Shown: piece after piece, positions 42,315 to 51,935 of the stretch | Layout of the letters: every line of letters starts with the position of its first letter | Position numbering within the stretch: position 1 is the stretch's first letter | Origin: Fidelibacterota bacterium | GTDB taxonomy: Bacteria; Fidelibacterota; Marinisomatia; Marinisomatales; TCS55 | DNA: 64,000 bases | Assembly (NCBI GenBank): GCA_004124385.1 | Contig: SCKN01000007.1 | Span: forward strand, 62,001-126,000 | Direction of reading: 5' to 3' | The notes under the pieces: model-generated | What the model saw: only the letters and a program-made list of their open reading frames with translations | Databases searched by the model: none | What the model was told of the DNA's origin: nothing | Translations under genes and position numbers: made by a program

Positions 42315-43571
42315 TCATTCACAATTATTAAAAATGTCTTCAATTGTTTCTCTTTTTCTGATTAACCGAGTTTCTTCGCCGTTCAGAAAAATTTCTGCTG
42401 CTCGCGGTCGAGTGCAAAATTGGTGGGACATTGTATATGAATAAGCACCCGTATCCATCACCGCTATTAAATCACCCTCTTTAACTTCTGGGAAATCTCT
42501 ATCAACAGCAAGTCTGTCTGTATTTTCACATATGCGGCCTGTGATATCCACTTTCTTGATATTTGGTGCGTCAGGTTCACCTACTTTATAAATGCGGTGA
42601 TAAGCACCATAAAGTGCCGGACGCATCAATGTTTCCATTCCTGCATCTACACCGATATATGATTTATAACTTTCTTTTATTCCAGTGACTCGAGTGAGTA
42701 GTATACCTGTATCGCCCACAATAGATTTTCCCGGTTCTACCCATAATGTTGGTTTATTGTCATTCCGATTTTCAAAATAGGGGTGAAATATTTTTGCCAC
42801 TTCCTTGAAAACCTGCTCGAAATCTAACCCAACTTCATCATCTTGATAAGGTATTCCATATCCTCCGCCCAGACTGATATAGTGCATATGTATATCTAAT
42901 TCATTACTAATCAGGTGTATTGTTCTTAATATTTCAGTCATTAGTTTCGGAAAATAGTCAGAGTCCAAAACACCTGAACCGGTCATACACTGAATTCCAA
43001 ATTTATTAATCCCGGATTCTTTGGCAAGGCGATATGCATTTACGATTTCATAATGGGGAACGCCAAATTTTGAATTTTCACCACCGGTGACGATCTGTGC
43101 AAAAGCCCCTTTCCCAAATCCTGGATTGAGTCTAAATGAAATATCATTTGGTAGCCCAATAGATTTCATGCGGTTAAATGAAGTAATATCATCCAAATTA
43201 ATATGGGCACCGGCTTTTAATGCATAATCCAAATCTTCGAGAGATTCATAATTTCCAGTGTATATACATTCACTCCCTTTAATTCCGGCTTTGCCTGCAA
43301 CATAGATTTCGCCGGGACTGGCACAATCGGCTCCTAGAGATGGTATTGTATCTTTAAGCGTTTTAATTAAGTGAGGATTGCTGTTTGCTTTTATAGTATA
43401 ACAAATATGATAACTGTCGAAGTTATTACTCAATGCACTATTTATTTTATTCACATTTTCAATTAATCGCTCTTCACTATAAATATATAATGGTGTGCCA
43501 TATTTTTCAGCAATAGCCGAAAGCAATGATTTATCTTTTATGATATTTAAAAGAGGGTGTGATTGCTGCAT
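42315..43571 (-). CDS. lysA: Diaminopimelate decarboxylase
   Basis: 418 aa, fold III PLP decarboxylase of full length. The PLP lysine is in CYTIKANSNPHL (A-x-K-A-N type), followed by LGADCASPGEIYVAGKAG, SFRLNPGFGKG, the phosphate-binding ISLGGGYGIPYQDDE, LWVEPGKSIVGDTGIL, GRICENTDRLAVDRDFPEV (C-E-x-x-D, catalytic Cys) and MDTGAYSYTMSHQFCTRPRA. It converts meso-DAP to L-lysine and CO2. Elsewhere lysA sits with biosynthetic dap genes; here its only operon partner is the MpaA-like amidase, so it may also serve to use scavenged DAP. A 124-base divergent region with the M20 gene is upstream. No obvious lysine riboswitch was seen. Confidence 0.93.
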   Translation of the reverse strand: MQQSHPLLNIIKDKSLLSAIAEKYGTPLYIYSEERLIENVNKINSALSNNFDSYHICYTIKANSNPHLIKTLKDTIPSLGADCASPGEIYVAGKAGIKGSECIYTGNYESLEDLDYALKAGAHINLDDITSFNRMKSIGLPNDISFRLNPGFGKGAFAQIVTGGENSKFGVPHYEIVNAYRLAKESGINKFGIQCMTGSGVLDSDYFPKLMTEILRTIHLISNELDIHMHYISLGGGYGIPYQDDEVGLDFEQVFKEVAKIFHPYFENRNDNKPTLWVEPGKSIVGDTGILLTRVTGIKESYKSYIGVDAGMETLMRPALYGAYHRIYKVGEPDAPNIKKVDITGRICENTDRLAVDRDFPEVKEGDLIAVMDTGAYSYTMSHQFCTRPRAAEIFLNGEETRLIRKRETIEDIFNNCE

Positions 43572-43695
43572 CGACTTTTAATTAAATAGGATAAAATAAT
43601 ATACATGAAATTTACATTGTGTTTGAGCAAGGTAATAGGGTTCATACGTATATTTATTATCTAATCATTAACTATTCAACCTAAAATTAAACATA
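43572..43695. promoter_or_regulatory. Divergent intergenic region between lysA and the M20 peptidase
   Basis: 124 bases, strongly AT-rich, between two divergent starts, so it should hold promoters for both. Several TATA-like hexamers are present, but none has a convincing partner at -35 or -33. I saw no conserved leader structure, riboswitch or operator palindrome. Confidence 0.35.
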
Positions 43696-45102
43696 ATGGA
43701 ATCTAAAAAATTACAACAAGATATTAATTCATTCTGGGATGATGAAATTTTCCCAACTATTTGTGAGTATATAAAAATCCCAAACAAGTCTCCCTCATTT
43801 GATCCAGATTGGAAAGCCAATGGATTTATGGATCAAGTTGTTGATCTAGCTAGCAAATGGATAAATCAACATAAACCAAAGAATAGTACATTACATGTAT
43901 TTAACGAAGAAGGAAGAACACCTCTTTTAATAATCGATGTACCCGGCGATGCTAATGGGACAATTCTGATGTATGGCCATTTAGACAAGCAACCTGAAAT
44001 GGAAGGTTGGTCTGAAGGACTAGATCCATGGCAACCCGTCCTCAAAGGTGACAAATTGTATGGACGTGGTGGGGCAGACGATGGGTATGCTGTTTTTGCA
44101 TCTGTATGTTCATTGAACGCATTGTTGAATCAGGGAGTTTCATTGCCGCGGATAATTGTTTTGATTGAATGTTCAGAAGAAAGCGGTTCTCCAGATTTGC
44201 CCTTTTATATGGATCATTGTGCAGACCTTATTGGTTCTCCAGATTTGGTTATTTGTCTGGACTCCGGCGCCGGGAATTACGAACAATTTTGGACGACGAC
44301 TTCATTGCGTGGTCTCATTGGATGCACGTTGCGAATAGATATTCTAAAAGAGGGAATACATTCCGGTGGCGGAAGTGGAATTGCGCCTTCATCTTTTAGA
44401 ATTATACGACAGCTTTTATCACGATTAGAAAATGAAGAAACGGGTGAAATTATTGTTGAAGGCTTAAAAGTAGAGATTCCTGATCATCGAGTGAGAGAAG
44501 TACAAGCTATGGTAGATGTATTAGGTGATGAAGTATTTGATACATTGCCTTGGGTGGATGGAGCTTGGCCAATTACTAACGATAAAATGGAAATGGTGTT
44601 AAATAATACATGGCGCCCAATGCTCTCTATTGTTGGAGCTGATGGTCTTCCTACAGTAAAAGACGGTGGCAATGTATTGCGGCCTTATACAACCATAAAG
44701 CTATCATTACGTATTCCGCCGACCCTTGATGCTATCGTCGCTAAAAAAATTGTAGAAGATTTATTGATAGACAATCCTCCTTATGGCGCCAAAGTGACAA
44801 TGGAATTTGAAGAACCGGCCACTGGCTGGGAAGCACCACCTTTAGCTGACTGGCTTGACGATGCTATTCAGAATGCATCCAAAACTTTTTATGAAAAACC
44901 AGCTTTGGCCATGGGTGAAGGCGGAACGATACCTTTTATGTCAATGTTGGGTAAAAAATTTCCTGCAGCACAATTTGTAATAACCGGCGTCCTCGGTCCT
45001 CAAGCGAATGCCCATGGACCAAATGAATTCCTTCATATTTCCTATGCTAAAAAATTGACAGCTTGCATAGGATTAATTATCAAAGCTTTTGGTCAAAAAT
45101 AA
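43696..45102 (+). CDS. M20-family metallo-dipeptidase
   Basis: 468 aa, no signal peptide, so probably cytoplasmic. M20 (CNDP/carnosinase-like branch) features: ILMYGHLDKQPEMEGWSEGL (H-x-D zinc ligand and catalytic Asp), LYGRGGADDGYAVFASVCSL (bridging Asp), VLIECSEESGSPDLPFYMDH (catalytic Glu and zinc Glu) and LDSGAGNYEQFW. A dimerisation domain insert (about 220-330: GIHSGGGSGIAPSSFRIIRQ) and a late zinc His in ANAHGPNEFLHISYAKK complete the set. These enzymes cut dipeptides; L-Ala-D/L-Glu from wall recycling is a plausible substrate given MpaA next door, but the branch is generalist. First gene of a coupled plus-strand run; the next start is 4 bases after its stop. Confidence 0.9.
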   Translation: MESKKLQQDINSFWDDEIFPTICEYIKIPNKSPSFDPDWKANGFMDQVVDLASKWINQHKPKNSTLHVFNEEGRTPLLIIDVPGDANGTILMYGHLDKQPEMEGWSEGLDPWQPVLKGDKLYGRGGADDGYAVFASVCSLNALLNQGVSLPRIIVLIECSEESGSPDLPFYMDHCADLIGSPDLVICLDSGAGNYEQFWTTTSLRGLIGCTLRIDILKEGIHSGGGSGIAPSSFRIIRQLLSRLENEETGEIIVEGLKVEIPDHRVREVQAMVDVLGDEVFDTLPWVDGAWPITNDKMEMVLNNTWRPMLSIVGADGLPTVKDGGNVLRPYTTIKLSLRIPPTLDAIVAKKIVEDLLIDNPPYGAKVTMEFEEPATGWEAPPLADWLDDAIQNASKTFYEKPALAMGEGGTIPFMSMLGKKFPAAQFVITGVLGPQANAHGPNEFLHISYAKKLTACIGLIIKAFGQK

Positions 45103-45106
45103 TAAA

Positions 45107-47614
45107 ATGAAAAAATACACTTTAGCATTCCTTATTTTTTTCACTCCTATCTTTGCTGATATAATTTACGTTCCTACTGATGTTTCTACAATTCAAGCTG
45201 GAATTGATTCAGCTTCAACAGGAGATACTGTACTTGTGATGACAGGTGATTATGTTGAAAATATTAATTTCAATGGCAAAGAAATTCTAGTCTCCTCGTT
45301 ATTTATATTAAATAATGATTCATTATTTATAGAATTAACAACTATTAATGGCGATGAAATAAGTAGCGTCGTCATATTTGATTCCAATGAAGATAGTACT
45401 TCGATTTTGAATGGTTTTACAATACTTGGCGGTCTTGGATATTTTGCGGATCCGGATGGGGATGGTGAAAGCAATCATTATGGCGGTGGTATATATTGTG
45501 AATTATCAAGTCCAACTCTTTCTAACTTAATTATAAAAAACAACTCATCACCTGATGGCGGAGGCGGTGGGATTTTTTGTTATGACTCAAATCCAATTAT
45601 TGCAAATTCAATTATCATGCAAAATTCATCCAGTTCAGTTGGCGGAGGATTGTATTGTAAAGCTTCATCAAGCCCTCAAATTAACAATGTCATTTTTGAT
45701 GGAAATTGGTCTAGTCATGGCGGTGGAGCATATATAAGAAACAATTCGATTTCAGAATTTAATAATTGTGTTTTTAAAAATAATTTTACCGATGGAACCG
45801 GTGGCGGAATTTCATTAAAAAATAATGCTGATATTATTCTTAATCATGTTTTCTTTATAAATAATTCCAGTGATTATTATGGTGGTGCATTGTATTGCAA
45901 TAATGCCGGCCCCTATTTAAATCATGTGACGATTACAATGAATGAATCAGGAAGTGGGGGAGGTATCTATTGTCGTAATGGATCTGAACCATCTTTATTA
46001 AATACGATTGTATGGGATAATATTGGTGAAGAAATATATTTTCGCGGAAATGAAGATGAAAATGCAATGTCTATCGCTTATTCAGACATTGAAGCTGGAA
46101 CAGATGGAGTTACAACGAATGACAATGTTGATGTGGATTGGCTTGCAGGAAACATTAATGTAAATCCATTCTTTTGTAGACCTTCGGATGAAGATTATAC
46201 TTTAGTTGGTAATTCCCCATGTGCAGTCTCTGGGTTGGATAGTACATATATAGGAGCTTATGATATTGGGTGTCCTGCCATAAACTTGGGACCGGTATGG
46301 CACGTTTCTTTAGAAGGGGATGATCAGAATGATGGTGCGTATGAAACACCTTACGCTTCAATTGCAAGAGCACTTCAGCAAGCTGAAGACGGTGATACCA
46401 TACTCATTCATCAAGGTGAATATTTTGAGTCAATAAATTTTTATGGTAAACAAATTGTTATAGGCTCTCTGTTTTTAACGACGGGTGATTCGACATATAT
46501 TGCTGAAACGATCATAAAAGGATTTGGTCCAGGCAGTTTAGTCATTTTTGAAAATGGAGAAGATTCTACAAGTGTATTGATAGGATTTACATTGAGTGAA
46601 GGATCTTCCACTCATGGCGGTGCTATTTATATTTCTGACTCATCTCCATATATTGAGGATATTTTTGTTTCATCAAATACTGCCGATTACGGAGGAGGCA
46701 TTTATTTGAATAATGGTACTCCACATATTTATAATATATTTTTTGACGGAAACAGTGCAAACTATGGCGGTGCAATATTTTTTGAGGAAAGCTCTTTTAG
46801 TTTAGATAAAATAACTATAAATAATAATCTAGCTTATTATGGTGCAGGTGTTTATTTACATAATAGCACCATTGACATACAAAACTCATTGATTGTTAAA
46901 AATGAGAGTTTTTCAGAAGGTGGGGCCGTTTATAGCTCAAACTCTAATTTTAGTACACATTTAGTTACAATAGCTGACAATGTTTCTTTCAATGGTGGTG
47001 GAGCGTTGTATGCATTTGATAATTCTAATATTGAAATCAATAGTTCAATTATATGGAATAATAGTCCACAAGACTTCATGTGTTCAGCTTGGGAAGCCCC
47101 TAGTTTGATTTCAATTATGTATTCAGATGTATCCTATGGTGAAAATGGAATTATTACAAATAATAACGGCGACGTAATGTGGGATTCTAGTTCGTTTGAT
47201 ATTTATCCTTTATTTTGCAATGCTGACAGTGGCGATTACCAATTAGCGGAGAATTCTCCCTGCTTGTATTTGGGTGAAGAAAATTATTACATAGGAGCTT
47301 ATGATGTTGGTTGTGATGTTATACTTTCAAATCAAGAAGATTTGCTCCCTGAAGAGTTATCATTACTAAATAGTTACCCAAACCCGTTCAACCCATACAT
47401 CACAATCCCTTTTACTCTACCTGTAGCGCAAAATGTCGAGGTATTAATTATTGATATTTTAGGTAAAGTAGTTGCTGAATTATCAAACAAAACATGGTCA
47501 GCAGGAAAACAATCAATAATATGGCAAGCAGATCAATTTAGTAGTGGCATCTATTTCATTCATTTTACTGCCGGTGATTTTAAAAAAATTCAGAGGATAA
47601 TTTTGTTAAAATGA
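45107..47614 (+). CDS. Secreted double right-handed beta-helix protein with sorting domain
   Basis: 835 aa from ATG 45107 (an upstream TTG frame start is rejected because it lies inside the M20 gene and spoils the signal peptide MKKYTLAFLIFFTPIFA). Two homologous ~375-residue parallel beta-helix units occur in tandem. Each opens with ST-I-Q-A/A-S-I-A followed by D-T-[VI]-L and [EY]-V-E-N-I-N-F-type strands, has G-G-G-[IA]-Y-[CL] ladder repeats, and closes with P-[LF]-F-C ... N-S-P-C ... I-G-A-Y-D-[IV]-G-C. Conserved Cys may cap the helix. The end is a sorting domain (NSYPNPFNPYITIPFTLP ... FSSGIYFIHFTAGDF ... RIILLK). Polysaccharide binding or lyase activity is typical of the fold, but no catalytic set was recognised. 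Confidence 0.82.
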   Translation: MKKYTLAFLIFFTPIFADIIYVPTDVSTIQAGIDSASTGDTVLVMTGDYVENINFNGKEILVSSLFILNNDSLFIELTTINGDEISSVVIFDSNEDSTSILNGFTILGGLGYFADPDGDGESNHYGGGIYCELSSPTLSNLIIKNNSSPDGGGGGIFCYDSNPIIANSIIMQNSSSSVGGGLYCKASSSPQINNVIFDGNWSSHGGGAYIRNNSISEFNNCVFKNNFTDGTGGGISLKNNADIILNHVFFINNSSDYYGGALYCNNAGPYLNHVTITMNESGSGGGIYCRNGSEPSLLNTIVWDNIGEEIYFRGNEDENAMSIAYSDIEAGTDGVTTNDNVDVDWLAGNINVNPFFCRPSDEDYTLVGNSPCAVSGLDSTYIGAYDIGCPAINLGPVWHVSLEGDDQNDGAYETPYASIARALQQAEDGDTILIHQGEYFESINFYGKQIVIGSLFLTTGDSTYIAETIIKGFGPGSLVIFENGEDSTSVLIGFTLSEGSSTHGGAIYISDSSPYIEDIFVSSNTADYGGGIYLNNGTPHIYNIFFDGNSANYGGAIFFEESSFSLDKITINNNLAYYGAGVYLHNSTIDIQNSLIVKNESFSEGGAVYSSNSNFSTHLVTIADNVSFNGGGALYAFDNSNIEINSSIIWNNSPQDFMCSAWEAPSLISIMYSDVSYGENGIITNNNGDVMWDSSSFDIYPLFCNADSGDYQLAENSPCLYLGEENYYIGAYDVGCDVILSNQEDLLPEELSLLNSYPNPFNPYITIPFTLPVAQNVEVLIIDILGKVVAELSNKTWSAGKQSIIWQADQFSSGIYFIHFTAGDFKKIQRIILLK

Positions 47615-48966
47615 GAAATATTTTTTTTGCAATCATAATTTTTACAGTATGTTGGGGGCAGGATTCCAATAATTGGCAGGAATTGCCTAATGCACCTATT
47701 GCACCTTCAGAACTAAAAAAGCACGATGATTTATTTTTCCGAAATGATACAACTGGATGGCTGATAACTCGTTCAGGACAAATCTTTCATACGTCTGATG
47801 GAGGTAGTTCATGGATAGAACAACTCCATGATACCACTGCGTATATGCGTTGTGTAGGATTTATGGATGATTTACATGGTATTGCCGGAAACTTATTGGC
47901 TGATTCATTAAGAAATGTTTTATATAAAACACACAATGCCGGACTAACATGGGAAGTAGTAGATACGTCAACGATTACTGGTGAAATCCCATATGGATTA
48001 TGTGGATTAAGCGCAGTGGATTCGTTAACTATATTTGGCTGTGGTCGTCACCACGGACCGGCATATTTTGTCCGAAGTTTTGATGGGGGAGAATCTTGGG
48101 AATCATTTAATATGAGTGATTCGGTAGGAGCGCTTATAGATCTTTATTTTTGGGATCAAAACCGTGGTATCATGATTGGTGGAACAGATGAACACAGTGA
48201 TGACTCCCATATGTTGGTTTTATTTACAGAGAATTCAGGTGATTCTTGGGAAACTGTTTATGTAGGTGAACGGGCGATGGAATGGGGTTGGAAGATTTCT
48301 TTTCCTTCTGAAAGTATTGGTTATATATCTATCCAGAAAAAACCATATTCCGATGCAACAACTGAATATTTTCTAAAAACGACCGATGGTGGTTTAACAT
48401 GGTTTGAACTTCCTTTCATGTTTGCAGATACTTCAGAAGAAGATGTCTATTCATCCCAAGCCATTGGTTTTATTACACCAACACGGGGATGGATGGGAAG
48501 CTATATCAATGATCGTCCGACTTTGATGACCGAAGACGGTGGTGTTTCATGGACAGAAGCAAGCTTTGGACAAAATGTAAATCGTATACGTTTTGTTAAT
48601 CATTGGCTAGGATATGCTTCGGGTCGAACGGTATATAAATATGTAGATAGTACAGCTATGAATATTAACACTCACTCGATATTACCAAATCAAATATCAT
48701 TATCTCAAAATTATCCAAATCCGTTTAATCCACGGACAGTTATCCCATTTGAATTATTAAAAGATAGTTTTGTGAAAATTGATATAATCGATATTAAAGG
48801 AAGAACTATACAATCGTTGAGCAATGGTATGCAATCATCAGGTAATCATCATGTTATTTGGAATGGCAGGGACAATAGAGGGAAAACTGTTTCCAGTGGA
48901 ACTTATTTTTGCAGATTAATTACAGATGAATCATCCATTACACGAAAAATACTATTAGTACGATAA
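47611..48966 (+). CDS. Secreted BNR/Ycf48-like repeat protein with sorting domain
   Basis: 451 aa with a signal peptide (about 1-16, ending CWGQ). At least five sialidase/BNR-type Asp boxes are visible: HTSDGGSSW, KTHNAGLTW, RSFDGGESW, FTENSGDSW, KTTDGGLTW and MTEDGGVSW, spaced about 50-70 residues, with the W-L/W-M-G strand pairs of the Ycf48/photosystem-stability-factor-like propeller. No catalytic sialidase Arg triad was identified, so this is likely a structural or binding propeller. The last ~85 residues are a sorting domain (SQNYPNPFNPRTVIPFELL ... VSSGTYFCRLITDES ... KILLVR). Its ATG overlaps the previous TGA by 4 bases and its TAA overlaps the next ATG by 1. Confidence 0.82.
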   Translation: MRNIFFAIIIFTVCWGQDSNNWQELPNAPIAPSELKKHDDLFFRNDTTGWLITRSGQIFHTSDGGSSWIEQLHDTTAYMRCVGFMDDLHGIAGNLLADSLRNVLYKTHNAGLTWEVVDTSTITGEIPYGLCGLSAVDSLTIFGCGRHHGPAYFVRSFDGGESWESFNMSDSVGALIDLYFWDQNRGIMIGGTDEHSDDSHMLVLFTENSGDSWETVYVGERAMEWGWKISFPSESIGYISIQKKPYSDATTEYFLKTTDGGLTWFELPFMFADTSEEDVYSSQAIGFITPTRGWMGSYINDRPTLMTEDGGVSWTEASFGQNVNRIRFVNHWLGYASGRTVYKYVDSTAMNINTHSILPNQISLSQNYPNPFNPRTVIPFELLKDSFVKIDIIDIKGRTIQSLSNGMQSSGNHHVIWNGRDNRGKTVSSGTYFCRLITDESSITRKILLVR

Positions 48967-51935
48967 TGGATAGAATTATCACCCTCATCATTTTTATTTC
49001 AATACTTACAGGGCAATCCTTCGTTCGAGACTTGGACGAGTTAGCAGTTGAGTTTGCCAAAAAATATAAAACAGGTAAAACAGCTGCAATTAATAAAGCC
49101 ACACTAAAAGGGTGGCCCATCAATGGAAAGAGAGATGGAAGCTCATATGAATTAATGGAAATTTCATCCAATGGAATGCCTGTTTATTATACAACAGAAA
49201 ATATTAATTCAGCTCGAACCATTTCCACAGATAATGTTTGGCCCGGAGGAGATGGGCAATATTTCTTATCAGGACAGGGAATGACAGTTGGAGTTTGGGA
49301 TAATGGTAAAGTTCGAAATACTCATCAAGAATTACTTGGCCGAGTCCAACAAATAGATGGTGCTACAAATTTGGGTGATCATGCAACTCATGTTAGCGGT
49401 ACATTGATTGCTTCAGGTGCGAGTAACAATGCACGAGGAATGGCTTACGAAGCGCAACTTCATGCGTACGATTGGAGCAACGATAATAGCGAAATGGCTT
49501 CAGCTGCTGCTAATGGGCTAGGTATTTCTAATCATTCATATGGATGGTATTTGGGTTGGGTATGGGATTATTTTAATGATAATCGCTGGGCTTGGTTTGG
49601 TGATTTGGAAGTGGATTCTACTGAGGATTACAAATTTGGATTTTATAGTATTGCTGCACGAGACTGGGATATTATAGCTTATAATGCTCCCAATTATTTA
49701 ATTGTTCATTCTGCAGGAAATGAACGAAATGATGGCGCATCACCAGGGACAGAACATTGGGTATTTTCTTCAACAGAAAATGATTGGGTTTTATCTACAG
49801 ACTTTCGAAATAATGATGGTCCATGGGATTGCCTTGGACATTCAAAAACAGCTAAAAATATATTAACAGTCGGTTCAGTGGAAGATATTTCTGGAGGGTA
49901 TAGTTATCCTAATCAAGTACAATTATCGTCATTTAGTTCAGGTGGCCCAGTGGATGATGGCCGTATAAAACCGGATGTTGTTGCCAATGGAGCAGGATTA
50001 TATTCTTGTTTAGATCAAAATGATTCAGACTATGGATCATTTTGGGGAACATCCATGTCATCTCCCAGTGCGGCTGGTTCATTGATTTTAGTTCGCCAGC
50101 ACTATGAAACTGTTGTTGATACAAGTATACGAGCTGCCACATTGAAAGGGTTAGCTATTCATACAGCAGATGAAGCAGGAGCAAATGAAGGGCCGGATTA
50201 TAAATTTGGCTGGGGTTTATTGAATACTGAAAAAGCAGTTAATCTAATTTCAGCAATCGGTGATGGACATGAAATAATTGAAGCTGAACTCCCTTATTTG
50301 GACAGCCTTGAATTTGAATTTACTAGTTTAGGGGCTGACCCGTTTCGAGCAACATTATGCTGGAGCGATCCACCGGGGAATCCGGTTTCAGCCAGTCTTG
50401 ACCCCAGCGATATAATGCTTATTCATGATTTGGATTTGCGGGTAATTGACCCCCATGGTCAAGTTCATTTTACATATGTTTTGAACAAATATAACCCCAC
50501 TCAAGCTGCATCTACCGGTGACAATATCGTCGACAATGTAGAACAGGTTTTTATCGATATTACATCGCCGGGAACGTATATAGTTCAAGTAAAACATAAA
50601 GGCATTTTGCAAGAAAATCAATTATTCGGATTGATTGTAACCTATGGTATGAGTGTTCCCGAAATTGTTCATGTAACACCAACCGGGAATGATAATACAG
50701 GTGATGGGTCGAGTAACAATCCATTTAATTCAATACAAGCGGCATTGGATTTTGCCGGAATGGGTGATACAATTCTCGTTGCGCCGGGAACATATTTAGA
50801 AAATATTGAAATTGATAATAAAAATAACATGATTTCATCCTATTATATTATAGATGGTGATTCTAGCCACATTGAAAACACAATTATTGATGGTGGGGGA
50901 CAGGGAAGAGTTATATCAATGAATCAAGCTGGGCCCAATACAAAACTAATTGGATTCACAATTCAAAATGGATATACATCAACATTTGGTGGTGGTTTGT
51001 ATTGTGTGGACAGCTATCCGACTATTACACATTGTGTTTTTAAAGATAATTATGCCGGTATTAGTAATCCATCGGTTCATGGCGGCAGTATTGCTGTCGA
51101 TCATTCTGAAATTAAATTGGATCATGTAATAATTCGTTCTAACTATACTTCCGGACGAGGTGGCGGTATCTATTTTGCACACAGTATTGTAAATGGAAGC
51201 AATTTACTACTAGAAAATAATTTTGCAAATGATAGGGGTGGTGCTTTATCATTTTATAGATCCACTGGAAATTTTGATTATATTACGATTACTGATGATT
51301 CAGCTCAAGTAGAAGGCGGGGCATTATATTTACGAGAAAGTGAAATATCATTTACCAATTCAATTATTTGGAGTAATCGTCCCCAGCAAATTGCGTTTGC
51401 TGAATTAGGTTTCCCTTCAATTGTTAATATCCATAATTCAATTCTGGATCAATATATTACAGGAGTGGAAACACACGATAATGGTACGGTTAATTTTGGG
51501 CTATTTGATGTATTTGATAATGATCCATTATTTTGCAATTTAGATAGTAGCAATTATTATTTAGCTGAAAATTCCCCCTGTATTGGTTTAGGTCAAAATG
51601 GAACTACAGCTGGAGCGTTTGGGGTTGGATGTTCGGAAATTGTTGCAATTAATGATAAGTTGCTTACACCTGAAAATTTCAAATTATATTTACCTTATCC
51701 TAATCCGTTTAACCCAACCACTACGATCCGGTTTTCCGTTGAGACGCAACATACAACTTCTCTGGGTGTTTACGATATAACTGGGCGTTTGATTCAGAAT
51801 TTAGTGAATGGTAAAATTGCAACAGGTAAGCATAAAATTAAATGGAATGCAGAAAATATATCTAGTGGTGTGTATTTTGTACAGTTGCAAAACGGTAATA
51901 ATGTGGAAACTCAAAAACTTATTCTATTAAAATAA
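48966..51935 (+). CDS. Secreted subtilisin-like (S8) protease fused to a beta-helix, with sorting domain
   Basis: 989 aa with a short signal peptide (about 1-18). The S8 catalytic triad is visible: Asp in VGVWDNGKV (near 113), His in LGDHATHVSGTLI (near 137) and Ser in FWGTSMSSPSAAGSL (near 361), with the oxyanion Asn in LIVHSAGNERNDG. A P/jelly-roll-like domain follows (about 430-560: ATLCWSDPPGNP, IHDLDLRVIDPHG). Then comes one beta-helix unit (about 570-890: NPFNSIQAALDFAGMGDTIL, closing with PLFCNLDSSNYYLAENSPC) homologous to the two units of the 45107-47614 protein. The end is a sorting domain (YPNPFNPTTTIRFSV ... ISSGVYFVQLQNG ... LILLK). Extracellular proteolysis, possibly targeted by the beta-helix, is expected. 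Confidence 0.88.
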   Translation: MDRIITLIIFISILTGQSFVRDLDELAVEFAKKYKTGKTAAINKATLKGWPINGKRDGSSYELMEISSNGMPVYYTTENINSARTISTDNVWPGGDGQYFLSGQGMTVGVWDNGKVRNTHQELLGRVQQIDGATNLGDHATHVSGTLIASGASNNARGMAYEAQLHAYDWSNDNSEMASAAANGLGISNHSYGWYLGWVWDYFNDNRWAWFGDLEVDSTEDYKFGFYSIAARDWDIIAYNAPNYLIVHSAGNERNDGASPGTEHWVFSSTENDWVLSTDFRNNDGPWDCLGHSKTAKNILTVGSVEDISGGYSYPNQVQLSSFSSGGPVDDGRIKPDVVANGAGLYSCLDQNDSDYGSFWGTSMSSPSAAGSLILVRQHYETVVDTSIRAATLKGLAIHTADEAGANEGPDYKFGWGLLNTEKAVNLISAIGDGHEIIEAELPYLDSLEFEFTSLGADPFRATLCWSDPPGNPVSASLDPSDIMLIHDLDLRVIDPHGQVHFTYVLNKYNPTQAASTGDNIVDNVEQVFIDITSPGTYIVQVKHKGILQENQLFGLIVTYGMSVPEIVHVTPTGNDNTGDGSSNNPFNSIQAALDFAGMGDTILVAPGTYLENIEIDNKNNMISSYYIIDGDSSHIENTIIDGGGQGRVISMNQAGPNTKLIGFTIQNGYTSTFGGGLYCVDSYPTITHCVFKDNYAGISNPSVHGGSIAVDHSEIKLDHVIIRSNYTSGRGGGIYFAHSIVNGSNLLLENNFANDRGGALSFYRSTGNFDYITITDDSAQVEGGALYLRESEISFTNSIIWSNRPQQIAFAELGFPSIVNIHNSILDQYITGVETHDNGTVNFGLFDVFDNDPLFCNLDSSNYYLAENSPCIGLGQNGTTAGAFGVGCSEIVAINDKLLTPENFKLYLPYPNPFNPTTTIRFSVETQHTTSLGVYDITGRLIQNLVNGKIATGKHKIKWNAENISSGVYFVQLQNGNNVETQKLILLK

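Noticed and set aside
43572-43695. Lysine riboswitch upstream of lysA
   Set aside because: The gap is only 124 bases, AT-rich, and shows no extended helices of the kind a lysine riboswitch needs.
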